A DNA stretch of 64,000 bases. It comes from G963717155 sp963717155 (GTDB lineage Bacteria > Actinomycetota > Thermoleophilia > Gaiellales > JALYLC01). The notes below the pieces were generated by a model. That model saw nothing but the letters and a program-made list of their open reading frames with translations, did no database searches and had not been told where the DNA came from. This document shows, in pieces, positions 24,995-32,670 of this stretch (within the stretch, counting starts at the first letter, position 1; each line of letters opens with the position of its first letter). The translations under genes and the position numbers were made by a program. The stretch lies in contig OY970326.1 in NCBI GenBank assembly GCA_963717155.1, positions 2,170,001 through 2,234,000 of the forward strand. Direction: 5' to 3'.

Positions 24995-26026
24995 TCAACC
25001 CCCCGGTCCGTTCAGGTTTTCGAGAAATGCCTGGGAGTAACGCCCTATCCGACCTGACGGGTCGAGCTTGACCGCCTTCGCGAACTCCTGCTTGGCCAGA
25101 GCGGTTCGCTTGATCCAGAGCAGCAGCAGACCGAGGTGCATCACCGGGCTCGCGGCCTGCGGATCGTTCTTGATCAACATGCCGAGGCCGCCGACGGCGA
25201 CGGCGGGTGAGTCCTTGTCGTAGCCGAGGACGATCGCGGCGACCTGCGCATCGATCGCCGTCGGATCGGCTGCGACAGCCTGCTCGGCTGCGGCGCGCGC
25301 GTCGGCCCGTCGCCCGGCGTCCTGCAGCGCCACCGCGTACGCCAGTGCGAGCCTGGCCGAGTCGGGGTGCGCTGCCGCAGCACGCCGCCGCACGTCGACG
25401 GAACCGCCGGGCAACGGCCGGGAGGCGATGAACGGCGGGTACGACTGGTTCTGGTTCGGGTGCAGGAGGTCGTCGGCGAGCACGCCGTAGAAGCCGTCCG
25501 GAGCCGCCGCCCTCGCCTGGACGAACCAGCTGCTGGCATCACCGGTGCAGCCCTGCCACAGCGAGACGAGCCCGCGCTCGACGAGCGGGAAAGCGTCGTT
25601 GCTCGGTGCGTCGCTTGCAATGCCCTCGAGCGTTCTGGCGACATCGCTCGAGCGGCCTCGAGACCAGCCGAGCATGGCGCTCGCGACCGCCACGCGCACG
25701 TCGGTGTCGCCGAGCCGGCCGGCGGCCAGTGAGAGATCGCGACGTGCCGCCGGGACGTGCCCGGCGTTGTACTCCGATGCTGTCAACCCGAGCGCGAGGT
25801 CGACATTGCTCGCGGGGTCGCCGAGGCTGCGCAGACGGGCCGGATCGGTGCCGACGAAGCGCGTCGGGAGGTCGAAGCGCAGCGGCGGGTTCCCGGTCAG
25901 CGGCTTGCCGCATGCCTTCGGCGTCTGGGCAGGCGCGGGTGAGCGCTGCGCGAGCGCGAGCAGGAGCACCGCTCCGGCGACGACCAGCGAGCACGCAATC
26001 GCGACGGCGAGGCGACGGGGATCCAC
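24995..26026 (-). CDS. Membrane-anchored TPR protein
   Basis: 343 residues. Residues 8-27 form one membrane-spanning segment (LAVAIACSLVVAGAVLLLAL), followed by a Pro/Ala linker, so most of the protein is probably outside the membrane. From about residue 85 onward it is made of helical pairs with TPR spacing (for example AYAVALQDAGRRADARAAAE and MHLGLLLLWIKRTALAKQEF). Such proteins act as scaffolds; no partner is evident. It is on the same strand as the sigma-factor gene and divergent from the rhodanese-ThiF gene, with 112 bases between the two starts. Confidence 0.78.
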   Translation of the reverse strand: MDPRRLAVAIACSLVVAGAVLLLALAQRSPAPAQTPKACGKPLTGNPPLRFDLPTRFVGTDPARLRSLGDPASNVDLALGLTASEYNAGHVPAARRDLSLAAGRLGDTDVRVAVASAMLGWSRGRSSDVARTLEGIASDAPSNDAFPLVERGLVSLWQGCTGDASSWFVQARAAAPDGFYGVLADDLLHPNQNQSYPPFIASRPLPGGSVDVRRRAAAAHPDSARLALAYAVALQDAGRRADARAAAEQAVAADPTAIDAQVAAIVLGYDKDSPAVAVGGLGMLIKNDPQAASPVMHLGLLLLWIKRTALAKQEFAKAVKLDPSGRIGRYSQAFLENLNGPGG

Positions 26027-26138
26027 CGGATCTGCAGACTAGAGGCCTGCGAACCGGGAATAGCCCCCGCTCCCGGGGCGTTCCTGCGGGTGTCGGCTGG
26101 TGGAGCCGAGCTGTGACCTTGCAACCGTGCGGAGGACC

Positions 26139-27314
26139 GTGCCGAGCTACTCCGAGCTACTCGCTCAGGCCAAGTCAGAGATCCGCGAGCTGGACGCTCG
26201 CGAGCTCGACGCGCGCCTTGATGCGACCGAGCCGCCCCTCGTGATCGACGTGCGCGAGCTCGACGAGTTCGAGCAGGGCGCCATCCCCGGAGCGCTCCAC
26301 GTGCCGCGCGGCCGCATCGAGTCGCGCATCGAGGGCATCGCGCCCGATCGCTTGACGCCGATCGTCGTCAGCTGCGAGTCCGGTGCGCGCTCCGCGTTCG
26401 CGGCCCGCGCACTCGGCGAGATGGGGTATCAGAACGTCGAGTCGCTCGCGGGCGGCTTCGCGGCCTGGAAGTCCGGCGGCCACAAGTGGATCGTCCCGCG
26501 CATGCTCGATCCCGAGCGCCGCGAGCGCTACTCGCGCCACCTGCTGATCCCGGAGGTCGGCGAGGCCGGCCAGCTCAAGCTGCTCGACTCCCGCGTGCTG
26601 CTGCTCGGCGCCGGCGGGCTCGGCTCGCCCGCCGCCCTGTACCTCGCCGCGGCCGGCGTGGGCACGCTCGGGATCGTCGATGCCGATGTCGTCGACGCGT
26701 CGAACCTGCAGCGACAGGTGCTGCACACGACGGACCGGATCGGCCAGCCGAAGACCGCATCGGCCCGGATCGCGCTCGAGGCGTTGAACCCCGACGTGCA
26801 GGTCATCGAGCACCAGGTGCGTCTCAGCTCGGAGAACGTCGACGAGATCATCGCCGGGTACGACGTCGTCGTCGATGGCACCGACAACTTCCCGACGCGC
26901 TACCTGCTGAACGACGCGAGCGTCAAGCACCGCATTCCGGTCGTGCATGCCTCGATCTTCCGCTTCGAAGGCCAGCTCAGCGTGTTCCGCCCGTACGAGG
27001 GCCCCTGCTATCGCTGCCTGTTCCCGGAGCCTCCGCCGCCGGAGCTCGCACCGTCGTGCGCCGAGGGCGGCGTGCTCGGCGTGCTCCCGGGCATCATGGG
27101 CTCGCTGCAGGCGGCCGAGGCGATCAAGCTGCTGCTCGAGATCGGCGACTCGATGGTCGGAAGGTTGATGCTGTTCGACGCGCTCGAGATGCGCTTCCAG
27201 GAGGTCGGGCTGCGTCGCGATCCCGAGTGCCCGGTCTGCGGCGAGCACGCCGGCCCGATCGAGTACATCGACTACGAGCAGTTCTGCGCGATGCCGACCG
27301 GAGCGCTCCGATGA
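26139..27314 (+). CDS. moeB: Rhodanese-ThiF/MoeB fusion: sulfur-carrier protein adenylyltransferase and sulfurtransferase
   Basis: 391 residues. Residues 1-120 are a rhodanese domain with active-site Cys79 in SCESGARS. The rest is a ThiF/MoeB E1-like enzyme: nucleotide loop LLGAGGLGSPAALYLA from about residue 155, a downstream LQRQVLHTTDRIGQPK stretch, and zinc ligands Cys290/Cys293 (CYRC) and Cys364/Cys367 (CPVC). It would adenylate the C-terminus of the next gene's CysO-type protein and convert it to a thiocarboxylate. The well-known MoeZ/MOCS3 enzymes carry rhodanese at the C-terminus; here it is N-terminal. GTG at 26139 follows GGAGG closely. The stop overlaps cysO (ATGA). Confidence 0.92.
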   Translation: MPSYSELLAQAKSEIRELDARELDARLDATEPPLVIDVRELDEFEQGAIPGALHVPRGRIESRIEGIAPDRLTPIVVSCESGARSAFAARALGEMGYQNVESLAGGFAAWKSGGHKWIVPRMLDPERRERYSRHLLIPEVGEAGQLKLLDSRVLLLGAGGLGSPAALYLAAAGVGTLGIVDADVVDASNLQRQVLHTTDRIGQPKTASARIALEALNPDVQVIEHQVRLSSENVDEIIAGYDVVVDGTDNFPTRYLLNDASVKHRIPVVHASIFRFEGQLSVFRPYEGPCYRCLFPEPPPPELAPSCAEGGVLGVLPGIMGSLQAAEAIKLLLEIGDSMVGRLMLFDALEMRFQEVGLRRDPECPVCGEHAGPIEYIDYEQFCAMPTGALR

Positions 27315-27595
27315 GCGTCACGGTCCGTCTCCCACCGGTGCTGCGCGCGGACGTCGGCGGCGCCCGAACGGTCGAGCTCGACGCGCCGGGCGATCTGCGC
27401 GGCGCGCTGTCGACGCTCGTGGACCAGTACCCGGGGCTCCGCCAGAAGCTGCTCGACGGCGGCGGCGACCTCAACCGGTTCGTGAACGTCTACGTCGATC
27501 AGGAAGACGTACGCCTCGGCGAGGGTCTCGACACGAGCCTGCGCGATGGCTCGACGGTGATCGTTCTCCCGGCCATGGCCGGCGGAGACCGTTGA
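27311..27595 (+). CDS. cysO: CysO-type sulfur carrier protein with two residues after Gly-Gly
   Basis: 94 residues of the ubiquitin-like ThiS/MoaD fold, closest in pattern to mycobacterial CysO: VTVRLPPVLR at the start, LNRFVNVYVDQEDVR in the middle and GSTVIVLPAMAGG at the end. Sulfur is normally carried as a thiocarboxylate on the terminal glycine and then attacks the CysM-bound aminoacrylate. Here the frame continues two codons past Gly91-Gly92 to Asp93-Arg94 before the stop, so the carboxylate that must be activated is not free in the primary product. Processing is required, and the Mec-type protease encoded nearby is the obvious candidate. Stop and cysM start overlap (TTGA). Confidence 0.93.
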   Translation: MSVTVRLPPVLRADVGGARTVELDAPGDLRGALSTLVDQYPGLRQKLLDGGGDLNRFVNVYVDQEDVRLGEGLDTSLRDGSTVIVLPAMAGGDR

Positions 27596-28554
27596 CCACC
27601 GAGCTCGGCGACGCCCTGCGGCGCGCCGGGATCGCCTCGGCGGTCGGCAACACGCCGCTCGTCGAGCTGGTGCACCTGTCGCCTGCTCCCGGCGTCCGCC
27701 TGTTCGCGAAGCTCGAGTCGGAGAACCCGACCGGATCCGTGAAGGATCGGGTGGCGCTCGCGATGCTCGACGCCGCCGAGCGCTCGGGCGAGCTGCGCCG
27801 CGGGCGCACCATCCTGGAGCCCTCGAGCGGGAACACGGGCATCGCGCTCGCCGCGCTCGGCCGTGTGCGCGGCTACCCCGTGCGGATCGTGCTCCCCGAG
27901 TCGGCGACGAGCGAGCGCGTCGCGCTGCTGAAGGCGTTCGGCGCCGAGATCGTCAGCTCGCCCGGCGAGCTCGGATCCAACGGCGCGGTGGCCCTCGCAC
28001 GTGAGCTGGCCGAGGCCGATCGCTCGCTGTACATGCCCTTCCAGTACGCCAACCCGGCGAATCCGGACGTGCACTACCGCACCACGGGCGTCGAGATCCT
28101 CGACGACTGCCCCGACGTCGACGCGTTCGTCGCGGGCCTCGGAACGGGCGGCACGCTGATGGGCGTCGGGCGTCGCCTGCGCGAGGCGAACCCGGACGTG
28201 CAGATCGTGGCGGCGGAGCCGCTCGCCGGTGACGACGTCTCCGGGCTCCGCTCGCTCGAGGACGGCTACGTGCCCGAGGTGCTCGACGTCACCCAGCTCG
28301 ACCGCAAGCTGCTCGTCTCCAACGCGGAGGCCGTGCGCGGGCTGCGCCGCCTCGCCCGCGAGGAGGGGATCTTCGCCGGCGTCTCGGCCGGAGGCGTGCT
28401 GCACGTGGCGCTGAAGGTCGCAGCCGAGCTCGACGCCCCGGCCAACATCGTGATGCTGTTCGCCGACGGCGGCTGGAAGTACCTGTCGGCCGGGCTCTGG
28501 GATCGGGACGAGAGCGAGCTCGCCGGTGAGATGGAGTCGCGGGTCTGGTGGTAG
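27592..28554 (+). CDS. cysM: CysO-dependent cysteine synthase (O-phosphoserine sulfhydrylase type)
   Basis: 320 residues of PLP-dependent fold type II. The cofactor lysine is Lys51 in NPTGSVKDRVA, with the phosphate loop GLGTGGTLMG and substrate loop EPSSGNTGIAL. The segment DDVSGLRSLEDGYVPEVLD followed by EEGIFAGVSAGG matches mycobacterial CysM, in which the arginine in this loop binds O-phosphoserine. It would join sulfur from CysO thiocarboxylate to the aminoacrylate, giving a CysO-cysteine adduct. The TTG at 27592 overlaps the cysO stop. The C-terminus ends in VWW, near the mycobacterial form, where the tail enters the active site. Confidence 0.94.
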   Translation: MTTELGDALRRAGIASAVGNTPLVELVHLSPAPGVRLFAKLESENPTGSVKDRVALAMLDAAERSGELRRGRTILEPSSGNTGIALAALGRVRGYPVRIVLPESATSERVALLKAFGAEIVSSPGELGSNGAVALARELAEADRSLYMPFQYANPANPDVHYRTTGVEILDDCPDVDAFVAGLGTGGTLMGVGRRLREANPDVQIVAAEPLAGDDVSGLRSLEDGYVPEVLDVTQLDRKLLVSNAEAVRGLRRLAREEGIFAGVSAGGVLHVALKVAAELDAPANIVMLFADGGWKYLSAGLWDRDESELAGEMESRVWW

Positions 28555-28964
28555 GCCCGCAAGGCGCGTCGTTCGTCCTGCCGCGAGCGCTGCGCGACGA
28601 GATCGTGGCACACGCGCGCGCCGGCCTCCCGAACGAGGCATGCGGCATTCTCGGCGGCCGGAACGGGTCTGCGACGTCGTTCCACCCGACGCGGAACGCC
28701 GACGAGAGCCCGTACCGCTACTCGGTGCACCCCGACGACCTGCTGCAAGTCGTACTCCAGCTCGAGGGCTCAGACGACGATGTGGTCGGCATCTACCACT
28801 CGCACACACGCTCCGCCCCGTACCCCTCCCGCACTGACGTCGAGCTTGCGACGTGGCCCGACGCGGCGTACGTGATCGTCTCGCTGCGCAGCGACCCGGC
28901 CGAGCTCGCGGCGTTCCGCCTCGCCGACGGGCGCATCGAGGAACTGGCGCTGGAGATCGCGTGA
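28548..28964 (+). CDS. mec: JAMM/MPN+ zinc metalloprotease (Mec type)
   Basis: 138 residues with the complete JAMM zinc site: Glu30 in NEACGILGG, His84 and His86 in YHSHTRSAP, and Asp97 ten residues later in SRTD. In mycobacteria this enzyme releases cysteine from the CysO-cysteine adduct and regenerates the carrier. Here it may also have to trim the extra Asp-Arg from CysO. The GTG start lies within the end of cysM (seven-base overlap) and the stop overlaps the next gene, so all four sulfur genes and the next are one coupled operon. Confidence 0.92.
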   Translation: MVGPQGASFVLPRALRDEIVAHARAGLPNEACGILGGRNGSATSFHPTRNADESPYRYSVHPDDLLQVVLQLEGSDDDVVGIYHSHTRSAPYPSRTDVELATWPDAAYVIVSLRSDPAELAAFRLADGRIEELALEIA

Positions 28965-29620
28965 GGCTGGTCGCGTCGGCGCTCGTCGCGTCGGCGCTGC
29001 TCGGCGCGCTCGCGGGCCCCGCGGTCGCCGACGTGCGCGTCGCGGTCCAGGCCTGTCCCACGACCTACGGCGTACCGGGCGATCATCCCACCCGCGCGAC
29101 GCACGCCACGCTCCCTCTCACGGCGAAGGAGGCGAGCTCGCTCGTCGCCTGGGCGGGAGGCGGCACGCCGATCGTCCTGGCCCCGCACGGCTACGCATGC
29201 AAGGCCCTCGTCGGCGCGGACGGGGGCGTGCACGTGCGACTTGCGCCCCCGGACGCCGGGACGACAGGCCCGGCCGTCGACGTCGAGGTCGAGGGCAGCT
29301 GCGTCGGGTGCATCGCGGCGGTCGCGTGCGGGCTGTTCCCCCACGCTGTCAAGGACACGGGGTTCGCGTGCCACACGCCACACCCGAAAGGCGAGCGCGT
29401 CGCGCGACTGCTGCCGAACGTGCGCGCGTTCATCGATCCCGCAGGTGTGCGCGGCTCGGGAAACCCGTCGGGTGGGCGACTGCGGGCGGTCGGCGCGGTC
29501 GTGTACGTCCCGGACCGGACGTCGTTCGCCGCCAGGCTCACCTGCACGCTCGACACGAGCGATGCCGCACGCTGCCAGAGCATCCTGACCGACTTCCTCG
29601 GGCGCGTCGGCGAGCGCTGA
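28961..29620 (+). CDS. Secreted cysteine-rich protein of unknown function
   Basis: 219 residues with a signal peptide (MRLVASALVASALLGALAG, cleavage near AVA) from a GTG overlapping the mec stop. The mature region has about eight cysteines, including a GSCVGC pair and FACHTPHPKGE, and is rich in Gly and Val, suggesting a disulfide-bonded beta protein. Its coupling to cysteine synthesis may reflect cysteine demand or just operon packing. I do not recognise the family. Confidence 0.7.
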   Translation: MRLVASALVASALLGALAGPAVADVRVAVQACPTTYGVPGDHPTRATHATLPLTAKEASSLVAWAGGGTPIVLAPHGYACKALVGADGGVHVRLAPPDAGTTGPAVDVEVEGSCVGCIAAVACGLFPHAVKDTGFACHTPHPKGERVARLLPNVRAFIDPAGVRGSGNPSGGRLRAVGAVVYVPDRTSFAARLTCTLDTSDAARCQSILTDFLGRVGER

Positions 29621-29624
29621 CAGC

Positions 29625-30026
29625 GTGAGCGAGACGTTCGAGGCAGGGCGGCTCAGACACGTCCACCCCGGGCCGCTGCGCATCGAGTGCGGGCCCTCGC
29701 TCATGGTCGTGCGCGCCGTCGAGACCTACCCGCGGGGCACGGTCGTGACCTGGACGTGCTCTCCCGCCGGCAGCGAGGTCGCCCGACTGGCCCAGGGCAC
29801 GCCGCACCTCACGGTGCGGCTCACGGATCACGCCGGCACGGACTACGCCCCGCTGGGCGAGAGCGTCCAGGGCGGAGGCCGCACGCTGTTCGGGGCGTCG
29901 TTCTTCGGCGCGGCGCCGCCGCCGGGAACGGACGAGCTGATCATCGAGGGCGAGGTCACGGGCGCGCTCGGTGGCGGCATTGCGACGCGCGGGAGCGGGA
30001 CGTTCGCGCTCGGGCCCGCCGCCTGA
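29625..30026 (+). CDS. Small beta-rich protein of unknown function
   Basis: 133 residues starting GTG at 29625, five bases after the preceding gene, with no signal peptide or membrane segment. Alternating hydrophobic residues (LIIEGEVTGALGGG, TVVTWTCSPAG) predict a beta sandwich. The last gene of the cysO operon by position. No recognisable family; function open. Confidence 0.65.
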   Translation: MSETFEAGRLRHVHPGPLRIECGPSLMVVRAVETYPRGTVVTWTCSPAGSEVARLAQGTPHLTVRLTDHAGTDYAPLGESVQGGGRTLFGASFFGAAPPPGTDELIIEGEVTGALGGGIATRGSGTFALGPAA

Positions 30027-30027
30027 G

Positions 30028-31359
30028 TCAATCGTCCCGGTCGAGCTCGGCCGACGCCTCGGTGCGTCCCCCGAGGGTGACGTCGACCTGCAGGATGCGG
30101 GTGCCATCGACCGCCACGACCTCGAAACGGGTGTTGTCGAACTCGACGACATCGCCCGGCTGCGGCGCTCGCCCGAGCTCGCCGAACACGAATCCGCCGA
30201 TCGAGTTGTAGTCGTCTGTCGGCAGCGAGCGTCCGAAGCGCTCGTTGAAGTCCTCGATCGGGAACGAGCCCTCGATTCTCAGACGGTCGCGACCCAGGCG
30301 CAGGATCGCCGTCTCGGGGAGGTCGAACTCGTCGGCGATGTCGCCCACGATCTCCTCGATCAGGTCCTCGAGCGTGGCGATGCCGGCGAGCGATCCGTAC
30401 TCGTCGACCACGATCGCCATGTGGCTCTTCGTCCGGCGGAACTCGCCGAGCAGGTCCGCGAGTCGCTTCGTCTCGGGCACGGTGTGTGCCGGTCGGATCA
30501 GGTCGCGCAGGTCCGTGCTCGCCGAGCCGCCGTTCTGCGACGCACCGAAGAGCGTACGCACGTGGAGGATGCCGACGATGTCGTCGAGGTCGCCGTCGTA
30601 CACCGGGTAGCGCGTGTACGGGTGGCGCAGCACGTCCTCCATCGCGGCGATCGGGTCGAGCCCGATCGGCAGCGCGACGACGTCGGGGCGCGGGACCATG
30701 ACCTGGCGCACCTCGGTGTCCGCGAAGTCGAAGACCTTGCCGATCATCTCCTCCTCCGCCGCCTCGAGCAGCCCGACGCCACGCGAGCGGTGCACCAGCA
30801 GCCGCAGCTCCTCCTCGCTGTGGGCGCTCTCGAGCTCGTCGGTCGTCGGAATGCCGAGCAGCCGCATCAGCAGCTGCGCCAGCCAGTCGAGGAACCGGAT
30901 GAACGGCCCGAACACGACGAAGAACACCCGGACGGGTCGGGACACGGCGAGGGCGACGCGCTCGGCGCGCGGCAGCGTGTACGACTTCGGGATGATCTCG
31001 CCGATCACGACGTGCAGGATCGAGATCACGACGAACGCGAGGGCCACCGAGACCGTCGTGGAGACGCCGGGCGCCACGTGACCGAACAGATCCTCGAGTA
31101 GCCGCGACACCGCCGGCTCGCCGATGGCGCCGAGAGCCAGCGAGCTGATCGTGATGCCGAGCTGCATCGCGGAGATGAAGTGCGACGGGTCCGAGACGAT
31201 CTTGCGCACGACGCGTGCGCGCTTGTCGCCCTGCCCGATCAGCTCGTCGAGTCGCGTGTGACGCACCGAGACGAACGCGTACTCCGCGGCCACGAAGAAC
31301 GCGTTCCACAGGATTACGACGACAACCGAGCTGAGCTCGAGCGCGGTGGAGACGCTCAT
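30028..31359 (-). CDS. CNNM/CorC-type transporter with DUF21 and CBS domains
   Basis: 443 residues. The DUF21 membrane domain (residues 1-180) has four helices, with the HFISAMQLGITISSLALGAIGE stretch and ILHVVIGEIIPKSYTL seen in magnesium exporters of the CorC/MpfA/CNNM family. A CBS pair follows (VRQVMVPRPDVVAL and YTRYPVYDGDLDDIVGILH; SHMAIVVDEYGSLAGIATLEDLIEEIVGDI), ending in the CorC_HlyC domain (DRLRIEGSFPIEDFN). Probable role is Mg2+ or Co2+ efflux gated by nucleotide binding to the CBS domains. Older annotations call these hemolysins without good reason. It converges on the preceding gene with one base between stops. Confidence 0.92.
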   Translation of the reverse strand: MSVSTALELSSVVVVILWNAFFVAAEYAFVSVRHTRLDELIGQGDKRARVVRKIVSDPSHFISAMQLGITISSLALGAIGEPAVSRLLEDLFGHVAPGVSTTVSVALAFVVISILHVVIGEIIPKSYTLPRAERVALAVSRPVRVFFVVFGPFIRFLDWLAQLLMRLLGIPTTDELESAHSEEELRLLVHRSRGVGLLEAAEEEMIGKVFDFADTEVRQVMVPRPDVVALPIGLDPIAAMEDVLRHPYTRYPVYDGDLDDIVGILHVRTLFGASQNGGSASTDLRDLIRPAHTVPETKRLADLLGEFRRTKSHMAIVVDEYGSLAGIATLEDLIEEIVGDIADEFDLPETAILRLGRDRLRIEGSFPIEDFNERFGRSLPTDDYNSIGGFVFGELGRAPQPGDVVEFDNTRFEVVAVDGTRILQVDVTLGGRTEASAELDRDD

Positions 31360-31429
31360 GCGAGTCTGCAGGCGCTTGCGCGCCGACGTCTATAGCTCGG
31401 GTCGTCCTGGGCGGAACCGCTCAGGGTCA

Positions 31430-32260
31430 CTACCCGCCAGTATAGTCCGCCGCCCGGCGACCGGCGCCCTCGCCGAGGCGGATCAGATCCTGCGCCGTCA
31501 CGTCGTCCGGGTCGAGGCGAGCCGCGAGCTGGCCCGCCACGCTGGCGAGCTCGAGGTGCCCATCCGCCGCCAGCGCGATGCCGCGAGAGATCAGCTGAGC
31601 CGGGCCCTGCTCGTACAGCGAGGCGAGCTCGGCACGCACGACGCGATCGAAGTCGGCCGGAGTGAGCCAGTACGCATGGCCGTCCGGGGATGTCAGCTTC
31701 TTCAGGGCACCGAGCGCCTCGAGCCGGTCGAGCAGGAACCCGTCTCCGGGCGCGAGCTCGAGCGCGCGCTCGTACGCCACGATGGCGCGGTCCGGCTCGT
31801 CCAGGCTCTCCAGCACGCTCCCTCGCGCCCCGTGGAACGCGGCGTCTGCGCTGTACGCCCACTCGGCCTCGTCGAGCTCGGCGAGCGCGCTCTCCGGGTC
31901 GCCCGCCCGTTGCAGCGCGTTGGCGCGGTTGACCCGCGACGCCGCGTCGAAGGGCGTCAGCTCGAGTGCCCGCGCGAGCGCGACCGCAGCATCCTCCGGC
32001 CGTCCCGCGGCCGCCAGGCGCTCGGCGAGCAGGCGGTAGGGCTCGGCCGCAGCGAGCGCCGCGAGCCCCGGCGCGAGCCGGTGCTCCGGCCGCGCAGCCG
32101 CGAATGCCGCACCCCAGCGGGCCGCGGTCGCGCGCTCGACGCCGATGCCGGCCTCTGCCTCCGCCCGGGGGGCGACGATGCGATCGGGGAGCCCGGCGCG
32201 AGCAGCCTTCGCCGGCTCGAGCTCGAGCAGCACCCAGTCGGGGTCGGCTCCTTGCTCCAC
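31430..32260 (-). CDS. TPR-repeat protein
   Basis: 276 residues, helical, with at least three TPR-like units (AERLAAAGRPEDAAVALARALEL, ANALQRAGDPESALAELDEAE and ARGSVLESLDEPDRAIVAYERALEL in shorthand). No signal peptide or membrane segment, so probably cytoplasmic. The start at 32260 is divergent from a small membrane protein gene. Function unknown; TPR proteins usually mediate protein contacts. Confidence 0.75.
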   Translation of the reverse strand: MEQGADPDWVLLELEPAKAARAGLPDRIVAPRAEAEAGIGVERATAARWGAAFAAARPEHRLAPGLAALAAAEPYRLLAERLAAAGRPEDAAVALARALELTPFDAASRVNRANALQRAGDPESALAELDEAEWAYSADAAFHGARGSVLESLDEPDRAIVAYERALELAPGDGFLLDRLEALGALKKLTSPDGHAYWLTPADFDRVVRAELASLYEQGPAQLISRGIALAADGHLELASVAGQLAARLDPDDVTAQDLIRLGEGAGRRAADYTGG

Positions 32261-32296
32261 GATGGAAGTCTAGGAGAGCCGCTACCGTCCTTCCCC

Positions 32297-32668
32297 GTGT
32301 CTCCACTCGATCTCGTGGCGCTCGGGCTGGGCGTCGCCGCGGCGGCACTGGGCATCGATGCGCACGCCGGGCCGGTGCTCGCCGGCCTCGCGGTCGTCGT
32401 CGCGATCGCCCGAGCCGTTCGAGCCCGCACGGCCCCCCACCTGGTCTGCTGGATCGTGGTCCCTCTGCTGCTCTGGATCGGCCACGACTCGCTCACGTTC
32501 GTCGCCGGGGTCGCGTGCTTGTTCGGGCAGTCGCTGCTGACGGCGCTCGCCGCGCGCGGCCGGCCCGAGCAGGCATCCGACGTGACCATCGCGCTGCGGG
32601 TCACGCTGGCGGCCGCAGCGGGCGTGGCCGCGATGGCGATGATCTCGTTCGCGGGCATCTACCTCTGA
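32297..32668 (+). CDS. Small hydrophobic membrane protein
   Basis: 123 residues with four predicted membrane helices in a tight arrangement (DLVALGLGVAAAALGI, VLAGLAVVVAIARAV, VCWIVVPLLLWIGH, and a last pair ending in MAMISFAGIYL). GTG at 32297 is the start that gives a hydrophobic N-terminus; no good ribosome-binding site is seen. It ends two bases before the Lhr helicase gene in the same direction. Family not recognised. Confidence 0.55.
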   Translation: MSPLDLVALGLGVAAAALGIDAHAGPVLAGLAVVVAIARAVRARTAPHLVCWIVVPLLLWIGHDSLTFVAGVACLFGQSLLTALAARGRPEQASDVTIALRVTLAAAAGVAAMAMISFAGIYL

Positions 32669-32670
32669 AA

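Noticed and set aside
26041..26075. Inverted repeat CCGGGA...TCCCGG between the TPR and rhodanese-ThiF genes
   Set aside because: Six-base arms in very GC-rich DNA are expected by chance and no T run follows.
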